Both the position numbers and the translations under genes were made by a program. From Methanohalophilus halophilus (GTDB taxonomy: Archaea > Halobacteriota > Methanosarcinia > Methanosarcinales > Methanosarcinaceae), in contig NZ_CP017921.1 of assembly GCF_001889405.1 (NCBI RefSeq), positions 324,057-388,056 of the forward strand: DNA of 64,000 nt, read 5' to 3'. Numbering within the stretch: the stretch's first letter is position 1; each line of letters opens with the position of its first letter. The notes under the pieces were generated by a model. It was not told where the DNA came from, ran no database searches, and saw only the letters and a list, made by a program, of their open reading frames with translations. Positions 9,489 to 19,826 of this stretch are shown here, piece after piece.

Positions 9489-9526
9489 GTTTGGGACTAA
9501 TTGTAATGTGAACAGAAGTCCCAAAC
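9489..9526 (+). terminator. Hairpin downstream of alaS
   Basis: Perfect 10-bp arms GTTTGGGACT / AGTCCCAAAC are separated by 18 bases, starting 9 bases after the alaS stop. It probably marks the 3' end of the alaS message. No long T-run follows, so it may stabilise the RNA end rather than terminate transcription. Confidence 0.45.
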
Positions 9527-9575
9527 ATTAATATTCTAATACACCAAATAGAGATATCAGGAGGAGTAGAGGGAA

Positions 9576-10643
9576 ATGTCCGGCGAAGATACCGCAGAGA
9601 TTATGGATACTTTTCGTGAAGGACTTGCCGACAAAACCACTGTTTTTCTGGCTCCTGCAAGTATATCCAGTGAAAGGTTAATCTACTTTTATATTCAGTC
9701 CATACTGGAAAATGATGATCAAAAGAATATAATATGGCTCTGTCTGAAAAACTCAAGAGACAAGGTAATAGATAATTTTAGGGATTATGGGATGGGGATT
9801 GAAGACTATCTGGATAGAATATGGTTTATAGATATCGAAGACCCTTCAAAAGAGAAAAAAGAAAATACCCTTTACTATTCTTCCCAGACCGATTATATGA
9901 AAATCGGGTCACATACCTCAAAACTATTTTCTGAAATGCCCGGATCAACAATGGTCATTGATGACATGAATACCCTTTCAAAGGATAATCTCCAGGTTGT
10001 TGAAAATTTCCTGAAATACGTTATGTCAAATGTCCACCAGCATGAAGGAAGCGCTGTGTCAATGCTCAACAAAGGTTCTGCTGGTGAAAAAGAAGGAACT
10101 TTGGTATCCTTTTTCGATGTTGTAATAGATGCCTCGGATACCGGAGAGATGCATGTTGAAATGGGACTGAAAAGTCTTGATGTGAAATACGTAGTCGAAA
10201 AGGGAAAAATAAATCTATACTACATCCAGAAAAAGATCAAAAAAGAAAGACTAAAAATACTTATTGTAGATGATGAACCCGATATTCCCGATCTTTTGAA
10301 ATTGTCCCTGAAAGATGAACCCTACGATTTTTTAGTTGCATATAACGGGAAAGATGCCATCAAAATTGCAAGAGAAGAATTCCCGGACCTTATATTACTG
10401 GACATAATGATGCCGGATATGGACGGTTATGAGGTCGTTGAGACCCTGAAAAAGGAAAGGGACACAAGAGACATTGCGATTATCATGATTACAGCCAAAA
10501 CAAAAGTAGATGACAAACTAAAGGGAATGGAACTGGGTATTGATGATTATATTTCAAAACCCTTTGACAAAAGAGAAGTTAATGCCCGTATAAAAATGGT
10601 TATGAAACGTTTTGGCTGGAAACCCCCAGAAGAAAGTGAATAA
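9576..10643 (+). CDS. Response regulator: KaiC-like N-terminal domain plus receiver domain
   Basis: A 355-residue two-domain protein. Residues 1 to about 220 resemble a RecA/KaiC-like fold (segments VFLAPASISSERL and STMVIDDMNTL), but the phosphate-binding loop lacks the GKT/S core, so ATP binding is doubtful. From about residue 224 a complete receiver domain follows: acidic pair in LIVDDEP, phospho-acceptor Asp275 in LLDIMMPDMDGY, Thr in IMITAK and Lys in ISKPFD. There is no DNA-binding output domain. AGGAGG precedes the start. No kinase gene is adjacent; the nearest is the PAS kinase at 34.3 kb. The output is unknown. Confidence 0.85.
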   Translation: MSGEDTAEIMDTFREGLADKTTVFLAPASISSERLIYFYIQSILENDDQKNIIWLCLKNSRDKVIDNFRDYGMGIEDYLDRIWFIDIEDPSKEKKENTLYYSSQTDYMKIGSHTSKLFSEMPGSTMVIDDMNTLSKDNLQVVENFLKYVMSNVHQHEGSAVSMLNKGSAGEKEGTLVSFFDVVIDASDTGEMHVEMGLKSLDVKYVVEKGKINLYYIQKKIKKERLKILIVDDEPDIPDLLKLSLKDEPYDFLVAYNGKDAIKIAREEFPDLILLDIMMPDMDGYEVVETLKKERDTRDIAIIMITAKTKVDDKLKGMELGIDDYISKPFDKREVNARIKMVMKRFGWKPPEESE

Positions 10644-10780
10644 TTTACTCAACTACCTTTTTGCCGGGTTTTGTGACCTGGAATATTATAATTACAACCA
10701 TCAAGAACTTTAATTATAAAAGATCTGGTAACCGGCACCCCATTGCAGGTTATAACCGATAAAAGTACCCAGGTGACAGG

Positions 10781-11035
10781 ATGAAAAAAGAAAAATCATT
10801 ATATCACAACCCCTATCTTATAGCAGTACTCTACATCATTGCAATTCTTTTTCTATACACGGCATACCGTGATCTGATAGCTATAGCTGTTGGCGGGATA
10901 TTTATAACCATTTTTGGCCTGATGTACGGAGTACAGGAACATGACAGGGATCTTATATTTTACTCCGGTCTTTTTTTATCCGCCTCAATTGTGGCAATAA
11001 TCATAGCAGGCACCTTTGTTTCACTCATTATATAA
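10781..11035 (+). CDS. Small integral membrane protein, 84 aa
   Basis: Three hydrophobic stretches (about residues 12-29, 32-48 and 60-84) with a basic N-terminus MKKEKSLYHN suggest a three-helix membrane protein with its N-terminus inside. The loop VQEHDRD between segments 2 and 3 is charged. I do not recognise a family. A TATA-like TTTAATTATAAAAG lies about 70 bases upstream and CAGG just before the ATG, so it is probably a monocistronic gene between the response regulator and valS. Confidence 0.7.
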   Translation: MKKEKSLYHNPYLIAVLYIIAILFLYTAYRDLIAIAVGGIFITIFGLMYGVQEHDRDLIFYSGLFLSASIVAIIIAGTFVSLII

Positions 11036-11220
11036 CTTAAATTGAGTTCACCAAATCATACTCTGTGGTCAGGCTATTCTATAGAAGCCATTGTTGGACA
11101 TAAGCAAACCTTTAATATAAGATTAGACAAGATGTTGTTCGAGATTTGCCGGATATACATATATTATGCCATCCGGTACTGAATATCAAACTTATTCATC
11201 ATAATTATCGGAGTGTCCTG

Positions 11221-13818
11221 ATGACGATCCCTAAAGAATATAACCCCCAAGAAGTGGAAAAAAGATGGCAGAATGCCTGGGACATGTCAATGTACCATTT
11301 TGATTGGGAAGATGAGAATAAACCCCAGTATATAATAGATACCCCTCCTCCCTATCCTACAGGGAATTTCCATATCGGAAATTCCCTTAACTGGTGTTAC
11401 ATCGATTTTGTTGCACGATATAAACGCATGCAGGGATTCAATGTTATGTTCCCACAGGGATGGGACTGTCATGGCCTTCCCACTGAAGTGAAGGTAGAAG
11501 AGATACATGGCATTACTAAAAATCAGGTTCCAAGAGCTGAATTCAGGGAGCTCTGTGAAGAGCTTACAATCGGAAATATAGAGAAAATGCGCCAGACAAT
11601 GCGCATGTTGGGTTTTTCGGTGGATTGGAGTAACGAATTCATCACGATGAAACCCGAATACTTCGTAAAAACACAGCGCTCCTTTGTCCAGATGCAAAAA
11701 CAGGGACGTATCTATCAGGCCGACCATCCCGTAAACTGGTGCCCGCGCTGTGAAACAGCTATTGCCTTTGCGGAAGTCGAATATGAAGCAAGGGACACAA
11801 AACTGAATTATCTGAACTTTGATAAAGTCAGGATCGCTACCACAAGACCTGAATTGTTGGCTGCCTGTGTTGCTGTGGCAATCAACCCCGATGATGAAAG
11901 GTATAAAGAAAATATTGGTGAAAATGTAAAAGTACCTTTATTTGACCATGAAGTGCCTGTAATAGCAGACAAAGAGGTCGATCCAGAATTCGGTACAGGC
12001 GTGGTAATGATATGTACCTTCGGTGACAAACAGGATGTACGCTGGTGGATCGAGCACAACCTACCCCTGCGTAAGGCTATTGATCGTAATGGCTTTATGA
12101 CAGGTATTGCCGGCAAATATGAAGGAATGAAATCTTCAGAATGCAAGGAAGCAATCGTTCGGGATCTCAAAGACCAGGGTTACCTGTACGATCAGGACAG
12201 CCTTGACCAGAATGTGGGAATGTGCTGGCGTTGCAACACACCGATAGAGATTCTTTCTGAAAGGCAATGGTTTGTCAAAATTGAAAATGATAAAATCCTT
12301 GAAACAGCAAATGAGATCAACTGGATCCCTGACTACATGAAGATACGCCTGGAAAACTGGACAAACACCATGGAATGGGATTGGTGCATATCCAGACAGC
12401 GTATTTTTGCCACCCCTATACCGGTGTGGTACTGCAAACAATGTGGGAAATCCCTGATTGCAGAAGAGGAGTGGTTGCCTCTTGACCCCACACAGACAAA
12501 ACCTCCAATACCCTGTGAATGTGGTTCGATTGATTTTGAAGCTGAAGAAGATGTACTGGATACCTGGATGGACTCATCCCTGACAGCCCTGCATGTTACA
12601 GGTTGGCTTACAGATCATGAAATGAGATCACCTGCACAGCTGCGACCCCAGGGCCACGACATTATCCGCACGTGGGCATTTTACAGCATACTCCGTGCCA
12701 AAGCTCTTCAGGATTCCAAACCGTGGGAATCTATCATGATAAATGGTATGGTACTCGGAGAAGACGGACACAAGATGAGCAAATCCCGGGGCAACATCAT
12801 TTCTCCGGAAGAGGTCGTCGACCAGTACAGCTCTGATGCGTTCCGCCAGTGGGCTGCAATCGGAGGTTCTACGGGTTCTGATGTAATGTTTAGATGGAAA
12901 GACGTGGTATCAGGATCCAGATACTTTAACAAAATGTGGAGCATCTTCCGCTTTTCAATGTCCCATCTGGAAGAAGTACTACCCGACATCCCTGAAGTTG
13001 CCATATCCAGCCTAGGCACAGTAGATCGCTGGTTGCTCAGCAAACTCAACAGGCTGATAATTTCAGTAACCGAGAATATGGATAACTACCAGTTCGACGA
13101 AGCCTACAAATCCATACGAGGATTTGCCTGGGAAACCCTTGCGGACAACTATATCGAACTTGTCAAAGCCAGACTTTATGGAGAGGAGGAAACTTCAAAG
13201 AAAGCAGCCCGTTATACCCTCTACACAACCCTGGAAACCCTGACCCGCATGCTTGCACCCTTTGCACCTTTCTTTGCAGAGGAAGTTTATTCCCATATTT
13301 CTACAGACAGTGTTCACCAAACAAACTGGCCTTCTGCACACAGGGAAATGATCGATGAAACTTATGAGAAGCAGGGTGAAATAATAAAAGACCTCGCAAG
13401 CAGTATCCGCAGGTATAAATCCGATTCAGGGATGGCCCTGAATGCCCCTCTCAAGAAGATCGAGATCTATTCTGTAATGGATGATGTTACAGACCTTGAG
13501 GGAGCTACAAATTCTGCAGTGGAAGTTATAGAAGGAATACCCGAATTTGAACATGTACCCGTGGATGTTAAACCCAACATGGGAATTATCGGACCAAAAT
13601 TCCGCAAACAGGCTGGCAGTATCATCGCTACCCTGAAAAAAATGGATGCATCCAGGGTTGCACAGATGAAGGAATCTGGATCCATTGATATTGAAGTTGA
13701 TGGAGAAAAAATAAGTCTGGAACCTGAAAGTGTGGAAATAATAAAAGAAGTAACGTCTGCAGGCAGAACAGTGGATGTCCTTGAGGTCAGCGATGTAATG
13801 GCCGTAATATTGCGCTGA
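11221..13818 (+). CDS. valS: Valyl-tRNA synthetase, archaeal type
   Basis: Class I synthetase that charges tRNA-Val, 865 residues. The HIGH-type motif appears as FHIGN after DTPPPYPTG near residue 60, and the KMSKS loop is intact (HKMSKSRGN) near residue 520. The editing domain ([14 protein letters not shown]) and anticodon-binding C-terminal region are present. The start at 11221 (MTIPKEYNP) matches the family, whereas residues available upstream do not. A TATA-like CTTTAATATAAG about 105 bases upstream implies an untranslated leader of some 80 bases containing a 6-bp inverted repeat (CCGGAT / ATCCGG). Confidence 0.96.
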   Translation: MTIPKEYNPQEVEKRWQNAWDMSMYHFDWEDENKPQYIIDTPPPYPTGNFHIGNSLNWCYIDFVARYKRMQGFNVMFPQGWDCHGLPTEVKVEEIHGITKNQVPRAEFRELCEELTIGNIEKMRQTMRMLGFSVDWSNEFITMKPEYFVKTQRSFVQMQKQGRIYQADHPVNWCPRCETAIAFAEVEYEARDTKLNYLNFDKVRIATTRPELLAACVAVAINPDDERYKENIGENVKVPLFDHEVPVIADKEVDPEFGTGVVMICTFGDKQDVRWWIEHNLPLRKAIDRNGFMTGIAGKYEGMKSSECKEAIVRDLKDQGYLYDQDSLDQNVGMCWRCNTPIEILSERQWFVKIENDKILETANEINWIPDYMKIRLENWTNTMEWDWCISRQRIFATPIPVWYCKQCGKSLIAEEEWLPLDPTQTKPPIPCECGSIDFEAEEDVLDTWMDSSLTALHVTGWLTDHEMRSPAQLRPQGHDIIRTWAFYSILRAKALQDSKPWESIMINGMVLGEDGHKMSKSRGNIISPEEVVDQYSSDAFRQWAAIGGSTGSDVMFRWKDVVSGSRYFNKMWSIFRFSMSHLEEVLPDIPEVAISSLGTVDRWLLSKLNRLIISVTENMDNYQFDEAYKSIRGFAWETLADNYIELVKARLYGEEETSKKAARYTLYTTLETLTRMLAPFAPFFAEEVYSHISTDSVHQTNWPSAHREMIDETYEKQGEIIKDLASSIRRYKSDSGMALNAPLKKIEIYSVMDDVTDLEGATNSAVEVIEGIPEFEHVPVDVKPNMGIIGPKFRKQAGSIIATLKKMDASRVAQMKESGSIDIEVDGEKISLEPESVEIIKEVTSAGRTVDVLEVSDVMAVILR

Positions 13819-13870
13819 TTTCGCTATTTATTTATTGGAGTACTCCCCTTGTTTCTATGGGGGAGTACCA

Positions 13871-14392
13871 ATGGTATATAATACTATATTAATAACTACC
13901 GACGGTTCCGAAAATGCACGAAAAGCAGTGCAATCGGGAATAGATTTAGCAAGTGCATGTGGTTCAAAGGTCTATGCACTCTATGTAATGGAAATGAATC
14001 CTGTAGGCATGACCAGGGAAGCAATACACAGGGATTGGAAAACGGCAATGCAGGTGTCGCTTCCCGAACATATATCTCCGGCCCAGTGGCGTGAATTTGC
14101 AAAGATTGCCGACGAAAACTGGAAAATAGAACGCAAGAAGCATCTCGAGGAAAAAGCAGAAAATATTCTTTCCTACGTCGAGGATCTCGGGAAAAATAAG
14201 GGCGTCGATGTCGAAAAAGTACACATCGAAGGCAAACCGGCAAATGAAATCCTTGATTTTGCCTCCGATAAGAACGTAGATCTGATTGTTATGGGCACAT
14301 TAGGCATGGGCTCAGACGGGACATTCCGGCTGGGACGTGTAGCAGAAAGAGTAATCCATAATGCCGGCTGTGATGTAATGTCGGTCAGGTGA
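13871..14392 (+). CDS. Universal stress protein, UspA family
   Basis: A 173-residue single-domain Usp. It begins MVYNTILITTDGSENA and ends with the nucleotide-binding pattern G-x2-G-x9-G (GTLGMGSDGTFRLG) followed by RVAERV. The ATP-type motif suggests it binds ATP. A helical insertion of about 40 residues in the middle makes it longer than minimal family members. The ATG at 13871 follows GGGGGAGTACC at good spacing; an in-frame ATG at 13835 lacks a site. Its last 8 bases overlap the convergent marC gene. Confidence 0.88.
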   Translation: MVYNTILITTDGSENARKAVQSGIDLASACGSKVYALYVMEMNPVGMTREAIHRDWKTAMQVSLPEHISPAQWREFAKIADENWKIERKKHLEEKAENILSYVEDLGKNKGVDVEKVHIEGKPANEILDFASDKNVDLIVMGTLGMGSDGTFRLGRVAERVIHNAGCDVMSVR

Positions 14393-15026
14393 ATCCTGCA
14401 AGGTTACTATATATATTCCACACACCATGAGTTACAAAATCCACCGCAAGAGCTGCAAGGAAAAGACCGAGAAGCCTGGTGATAACATGTGCTCCGGTGT
14501 ATCCTATTAATTTATAGAGACGCCGGGAATAATATAGAGTCACAAAGCATATACCGAATGTCAGCAGGATTGCCAGCAATACCACCAGTTTATGAGAAAT
14601 TAAAGGGGATGTACCCGAAAGCACGACTACGGTTGTGATTGTGGCAGGCCCTGTCATCAAAGGAAGGGCTATGGGGAATATCCAGACATCATCACGGCTG
14701 AGGGATTCATGAATTTCCTCTTCCGTTACACTTTCCCCGGATACTTTTGAGAGCAGCATATCAAAAGCTACCTTGAACAACAATATTCCACCAGCCACCC
14801 TCAGCGAATCTACACTAATCCCGAAAACATTGAGGATGCTGTGACCGGTAAGTGCAAAGAAAATGCATATAGCACAGGCAAGAAGGGTTGCACGGGTTGC
14901 TATACTGTTTTTTTCTTCCTGGGTCATGCTGCTTGTTAGTGAGATGAACGTCACGACTACTCCGATCGGACTCACGATAACGAAGATGCTAACAAAAGAG
15001 TAAATAAAGAATGATACAACGTCCAT
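14385..15026 (-). CDS. MarC family integral membrane protein
   Basis: A 213-residue protein with about six transmembrane helices of the MarC/UPF0056 family. Supporting segments are the N-terminal VSPIGVVVTFISLT, the central RVAGGILLFKVAFDML, and PLMTGPATITTVVVL with its Pro/Gly-rich re-entrant-looking stretch. Its function is not established despite the historical multiple-antibiotic-resistance name. It overlaps the end of the universal stress gene on the other strand by 8 bases. Confidence 0.88.
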   Translation of the reverse strand: MDVVSFFIYSFVSIFVIVSPIGVVVTFISLTSSMTQEEKNSIATRATLLACAICIFFALTGHSILNVFGISVDSLRVAGGILLFKVAFDMLLSKVSGESVTEEEIHESLSRDDVWIFPIALPLMTGPATITTVVVLSGTSPLISHKLVVLLAILLTFGICFVTLYYSRRLYKLIGYTGAHVITRLLGLFLAALAVDFVTHGVWNIYSNLAGFT

Positions 15027-15077
15027 ATCTGGCCACTATAGCAATCTGGTATTTAAAAGTGATCCTAAATAAGTCAG

Positions 15078-16358
15078 TTAATTAACATCGTTTTCACTGA
15101 CAGATTCTTCACTATCTGATAACCCATCAGATTTTTTGTCCTCAATCTCACAGGAGCCAGATTCCATTATTTCCACCATTTGGTTATAATCCTCAAGAAT
15201 GCTGTCCATGATGGAACTGAGGTGTTCAAGCACCTTGGAGTGAAGCAGACCTTCGGGCGATGATTCCATTTCTCCCGGTTCCGGAGCTTTTTCCAGTGCC
15301 TCAACAATCTGCTCTATGTTTTTCAAGCGATCCTGTATAGAAGACCAATTATTCTGCTGGATTTTGGCAGATTTTTCAGGAAGGCAGGAAATTTGTTTTT
15401 CCACTTTTGCCTTTTTATTATCAAAATATTCCAGGGTATTACGAGCTTTTTCCAGCATTTCAGCCTCTATAGCCTTATCAAAAATGATTTCTTCGGTGGA
15501 TACCTCGGGAATGTAGTTCCTGTCAGGCCGATATTCCTCCTCATCCTCCTTATTTTCCCGCAGAGGAGGAATGAATCGTTTGCCATTCTTCATGACCCTC
15601 TGGTTCATGAATGTAGGAGATACAATTTCAATATCCATTTTATGAAGCGAATCCAGCACTTCCTTCTTAAAATTAGAACGGTCAGTTAGCAAAGCTTTAG
15701 TCTCTTTCAGCAGACCACCCACTTTGTAGGTGACAGAGAAGTCCCCCAGCTCAAGAACATGTACGAAAGGATCCTCCAGGCCTGCCTGACCAGCCGCCTC
15801 GAGTAAAGCTGTTTCAATATCCTGCCGGCATACATCATAACCCAGTGAAACATTAGTAGAGATTATGGTTCCCGAAGAGCGTATGGTAATCAGAGGATTG
15901 GACATTAGTTTCAAATTTGGTACGATGATCAGGTCACGATCTTCTGACTGAATTCGTGTATAGAGTATAGTTTTGTCAGTCACCCTGCCAAAGATTTCAC
16001 CACTTCTGATATAATCACCCACATTGAATGGCTTAATGAGCCGAACCATTATACCAGACATTCCATTTGAAACAAAGGTGGTAGAAGAAAGAGCTACAGT
16101 AGCACCAACAATAATACCTATCGCACTTACTATGATCTGTTTTGAATCACTGGATATCGGCAGGGAAAATATAACCAACATCATGCCCAGGAATGTAATA
16201 AGGGTAAAGAAAAGATTCCTTATGAAGTTGTCACCTTTGAAAATCAAAGATTTCTTAAAAAGATACTGGAACAGAAGGACTACCAGCAATGTCAATATAA
16301 CTATTACAATCGTTGAATAAAAATCATCGACCCCAACTGCGATACAATATTCCTCCAT
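15078..16358 (-). CDS. MscS-type mechanosensitive channel with long cytoplasmic C-terminus
   Basis: A 426-residue channel of the small-conductance family. Three or four hydrophobic segments occupy roughly residues 14-100, followed by the pore-lining and beta domain (FNVGDYIRSGEIFGRV, then IVPNLKLMSNPLI). From about residue 260 the protein extends past the usual MscS core into a charged, coiled-coil-rich tail of about 160 residues. Such channels release solutes on hypo-osmotic shock, complementing the betaine importers in this window. The function of the tail is unknown. Confidence 0.9.
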   Translation of the reverse strand: MEEYCIAVGVDDFYSTIVIVILTLLVVLLFQYLFKKSLIFKGDNFIRNLFFTLITFLGMMLVIFSLPISSDSKQIIVSAIGIIVGATVALSSTTFVSNGMSGIMVRLIKPFNVGDYIRSGEIFGRVTDKTILYTRIQSEDRDLIIVPNLKLMSNPLITIRSSGTIISTNVSLGYDVCRQDIETALLEAAGQAGLEDPFVHVLELGDFSVTYKVGGLLKETKALLTDRSNFKKEVLDSLHKMDIEIVSPTFMNQRVMKNGKRFIPPLRENKEDEEEYRPDRNYIPEVSTEEIIFDKAIEAEMLEKARNTLEYFDNKKAKVEKQISCLPEKSAKIQQNNWSSIQDRLKNIEQIVEALEKAPEPGEMESSPEGLLHSKVLEHLSSIMDSILEDYNQMVEIMESGSCEIEDKKSDGLSDSEESVSENDVN

Positions 16359-16423
16359 TAATAATGGAAATTACCAGTATAAGGTATAAGTCTGTATTTA
16401 CTTATACCTATACCCAAAACCGA

Positions 16424-17752
16424 TCAATTAATTCGTTCGACAATCCGCAGGGCCATCTCCACAACATCTGTCGCATTCTTGCCAAGCAGCCTTATCATAG
16501 GTTCTTTTCCAAAATCGCCTTCATCATATATGACTTCCGGGACCTTGCCGTATTTTTCTATTGCATAAGCCGTTCCCCAATCCATTGTACTCACATCGGA
16601 AGGCTCGTCTTTGCGTTCAAAAGAAGCAATTCCAAGGCCCATCTGGCTGCAGGCAGCAAGTACCGCCTTGCTGTACTTAACATTCAGGCATGCCCTGATT
16701 TCAGGATTGGAATGTATAGCAGCAAGTACCACACTTCCAACATGTTTACTGGCACCAAACCCAACACATCCTGATGCCACAGGCCTGCCTTTTGAACGGG
16801 TTATACGACCGTGTACACCGGCTACATCGGATATTGTTTCCGCCTCAGGAGTTGCCATGGCAATATTGCATCCTACCTCGGGGATAAGTTTTGAAAAAGC
16901 CTTTTCTGAAAGCAGGATATCCAGGGCCTCGGTAGTATTCACAAAAGTATGGTGTTTTGCAGCTGAATTACGCAGAAAAGCAAGCGGATCTACCGGCGAG
17001 ACACCCATTCCAGCATCGGTACTTTTTGAAATGGCATTTTCTACAAATCTTTTGGCACACCTTGCAGCCTCGGGCACTCTCAATTCATTTGAGAGATAAA
17101 CAAGCAGAGCCGCCGAATAGGTGCACCCTGAGCCATGAGTTCCCCCTTCAACAAATCGACTTGATATTGTTGTAAATGTGTCATTGTGGGATTCATAGAC
17201 AAGATCCGAAGCATCAAAATGACCTCCTGTAATTATTACATTATCCACACCGAGTTTTGCTATCCTGCGAGCTGCTTTCTGCCCATCTTCCCAGGTGTTT
17301 ATCGTAACTCCTGACAGGGCTTTTGCCTCATATATGTTGGGAGTTACAACAAAAGCCAGAGGGAACAATTTTTCTTTCAGGATACTAAGCGCAGATTCTG
17401 CAAGCAAGGTGCCTCCGGCCTCGGCAGTCATTACCGGATCCACAACAAGTTTAAGACGATGCTTCTTTACCTCAGATGCAACCGTGGCGATAATTTCAGG
17501 AGAAGAAAGCATTCCTGTTTTTGCCCATTTTACATCCATATCCGTACACACCGCATCAATCTGAGAGGATATATGGGGCAAGGGCACCTCCATTGAATCC
17601 TGTACACCCATTGTATTCTGGGAGGTAATGCATGTGACGGCGCATGTGGGATGCATCCCAAGTGCCGAAAAGGTACGAATGTCTGCTTCTATGCCGGCAC
17701 CTCCGCCGGAATCCGAACCTGCTATCGTAAGGGCTACCTTTGTATTGCTCAT
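16424..17752 (-). CDS. thiDN: Bifunctional HMP/HMP-P kinase fused to thiamine-phosphate synthase (ThiD-ThiN)
   Basis: A 442-residue fusion. Residues 1 to about 255 form ThiD, which phosphorylates hydroxymethylpyrimidine to its pyrophosphate (N-terminal GSDSGGGAGIEADI, and anion-hole region GTHGSGCTYSAAL). Residues about 265-442 form ThiN, the archaeal thiamine-phosphate synthase that replaces ThiE (GFGASKHVGSVVLAAI and MDWGTAYAIEKYG). With thiL at 59 kb this covers pyrimidine activation, coupling and the last phosphorylation of thiamine. A TATA-like CTATATATAAAG lies about 50 bases upstream on the minus strand. Confidence 0.93.
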   Translation of the reverse strand: MSNTKVALTIAGSDSGGGAGIEADIRTFSALGMHPTCAVTCITSQNTMGVQDSMEVPLPHISSQIDAVCTDMDVKWAKTGMLSSPEIIATVASEVKKHRLKLVVDPVMTAEAGGTLLAESALSILKEKLFPLAFVVTPNIYEAKALSGVTINTWEDGQKAARRIAKLGVDNVIITGGHFDASDLVYESHNDTFTTISSRFVEGGTHGSGCTYSAALLVYLSNELRVPEAARCAKRFVENAISKSTDAGMGVSPVDPLAFLRNSAAKHHTFVNTTEALDILLSEKAFSKLIPEVGCNIAMATPEAETISDVAGVHGRITRSKGRPVASGCVGFGASKHVGSVVLAAIHSNPEIRACLNVKYSKAVLAACSQMGLGIASFERKDEPSDVSTMDWGTAYAIEKYGKVPEVIYDEGDFGKEPMIRLLGKNATDVVEMALRIVERIN

Positions 17753-17910
17753 ATAATTTCACCTGATGATAATTTATTTGACTGATGCAGAATATCTGCG
17801 ATAACTTTATATATAGTATTTGCAACATGTGAGGTTTACATTATTACATGCAAACACCCAATTAAATTCGTTTGGGTAAATTAGATTTAAATATTATACC
17901 TACGGGGTAA

Positions 17911-18135
<225 letters not shown>

Positions 18136-18214
18136 CCTATAAGAATAATCAGGGCAATCAATGGTACCCTTCAGAATACTGATTACTACTATCCATATTA
18201 CAAGGTGATAAATA

Positions 18215-18385
18215 ATGTCAAAAGGTACTCCCTCAAGAGGAAAAAGGCAGAAACGTACACATGCTAAATGCAGACGTTGCGGTAGCGTATCTCTTAATAT
18301 CCACACCAAACAGTGCACATCCTGCGGATTTGGTAAGACCTCGCGTATGAGAAGTTACAAGTGGCAGCGCAAGTGCAAATACTGA
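18215..18385 (+). CDS. rpl37e: 50S ribosomal protein L37e
   Basis: A 56-residue basic zinc-ribbon ribosomal protein beginning [14 protein letters not shown]. Its zinc-binding pattern is CRRC-x14-CTSC, followed by a basic tail ending QRKCKY. Length and sequence are typical of archaeal L37e. CAAGGTGATAAATA with the GGTGAT ribosome-binding site precedes the ATG. It lies between lsm and purF, a widely conserved archaeal arrangement, and is probably cotranscribed with lsm. Confidence 0.95.
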   Translation: MSKGTPSRGKRQKRTHAKCRRCGSVSLNIHTKQCTSCGFGKTSRMRSYKWQRKCKY

Positions 18386-18413
18386 TTACTCTTATTCTTT
18401 TGCTGAGGTGCAA

Positions 18414-19826
18414 ATGAAGGAAGAATGCGGTGTTGTAGGGGTTTTACTGGATGATACAAAATCCCAATCAAAAACCGCCGCACTTCAGATTTACTATTCT
18501 CTCTATGCACTACAGCACAGGGGTCAGGAATCCACTGGCATTACTGTTTACAATGGTGGGTCAACCCATTCGCTGAAAGGGATGGGCCTTGTCCCGGAAG
18601 TTTATGCAAGAGAAGACATTGCAAAACTTGTAGGTCATGTAGGCATTGGCCACGTCCGTTATTCCACAACGGGTCAGTCACGAATAGAAAATTGCCAGCC
18701 CCTTATTGTGAATTATAAAAGTGGTACTGTAGCTATTGCCCATAATGGCAACCTGGTGAACGGCAGTGACCTGCGGGACGAACTGGAATCAGAAGGCAGG
18801 ATTTTTATTACCGATTCTGACACCGAAGTCGTTGCCCACCTTCTGGTCAAGGAACTGCTAAAACACGGACCTGTAGAGTCTATCAAGAACGTGATGAACA
18901 GGCTTGAAGGGTCATATTCCCTGGCCATAATGATCGATGACCTCCTGATAGCCGCCAGGGACCCGCTTGGGATCAAACCTCTATGTATAGGAAAAACGGA
19001 CCTTGGACTGGTAGTGGCATCCGAAAGTGTGGCCATTGATACATTAAACGGCAAACTTATCAGGGACGTAAAACCTGGCGAGGTTGTTGTATTAAAAGAT
19101 GGTGAAGTGGAAAGTCATCAGGTATACAATACCACACATGCAGCACATTGTGTTTTTGAATATATCTATTTTGCAAGGCCTGACTCTGTAATCGATGGCC
19201 AGCTTGTCTACAAAGTCAGGGAACGTATTGGCAGGGAACTTGCAAAAGAACATCCTGTTGAAGCGGATATTATTTCTCCGGTACCTGATTCGGGTATTAC
19301 TTCTGCTGTCGGATATACCAGGGAATCAGGCATCAAGTATCAGGAAGGTTTGATGAAAAACCGTTATATTGGCAGGACCTTTATTCTTCCGGGCCAGGAA
19401 ATGAGAGAAACCGCTGTCAGGCTCAAGATGAACACTATTGCAGAAAACATAGAAGAAAAAAGGGTAGTACTCATCGATGACAGTGTTGTAAGGGGAACCA
19501 CTTCCCGGAAAATCATCAAAATGATAAAAGACGCTGGTGCCAGAGAAATACACGCAAGAATCGGGAGCCCTGCTATAATTGCCCCCTGTTATATGGGAAT
19601 TGATATGGCTACCCGTGAGGAATTAATTGCGGCAAACAACAAAGTGGAGAATATTTGTAATACCATAAACGCAGATTCCCTTGGATACTTAAGTATCGAT
19701 GGACTGGTCAGAGCCATAGGTCTTGACAAAGAGGACCTGTGCATGGGATGTCTGACAGAAGTATATCCTCTGGAGATTCCCGGGGAAAAATGCCAGTGCA
19801 GGCAAACCCGGCTTAATCAATTCTAA
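18414..19826 (+). CDS. purF: Amidophosphoribosyltransferase
   Basis: Catalyses the first committed step of purine synthesis, transferring glutamine ammonia to PRPP. Starting at the ATG at 18414, the protein begins MKEECGVVGV; Cys5 would be the N-terminal glutaminase nucleophile after removal of four residues. The PRPP-binding loop is VVLIDDSVVRGTTSRK. C-terminal cysteines in CMGCLTEVYP and CQC suggest the iron-sulfur type. GAGGTG directly upstream supports 18414 rather than the GTG two codons earlier. It has 470 residues and overlaps the convergent PAP2 gene by 14 bases. Confidence 0.95.
   Translation: MKEECGVVGVLLDDTKSQSKTAALQIYYSLYALQHRGQESTGITVYNGGSTHSLKGMGLVPEVYAREDIAKLVGHVGIGHVRYSTTGQSRIENCQPLIVNYKSGTVAIAHNGNLVNGSDLRDELESEGRIFITDSDTEVVAHLLVKELLKHGPVESIKNVMNRLEGSYSLAIMIDDLLIAARDPLGIKPLCIGKTDLGLVVASESVAIDTLNGKLIRDVKPGEVVVLKDGEVESHQVYNTTHAAHCVFEYIYFARPDSVIDGQLVYKVRERIGRELAKEHPVEADIISPVPDSGITSAVGYTRESGIKYQEGLMKNRYIGRTFILPGQEMRETAVRLKMNTIAENIEEKRVVLIDDSVVRGTTSRKIIKMIKDAGAREIHARIGSPAIIAPCYMGIDMATREELIAANNKVENICNTINADSLGYLSIDGLVRAIGLDKEDLCMGCLTEVYPLEIPGEKCQCRQTRLNQF

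Noticed and set aside
11149-11176. Inverted repeat CCGGAT/ATCCGG in the valS leader as a riboswitch-like element
   Set aside because: Six-base arms with a 16-base loop can occur by chance; T-box control is not known in archaea.
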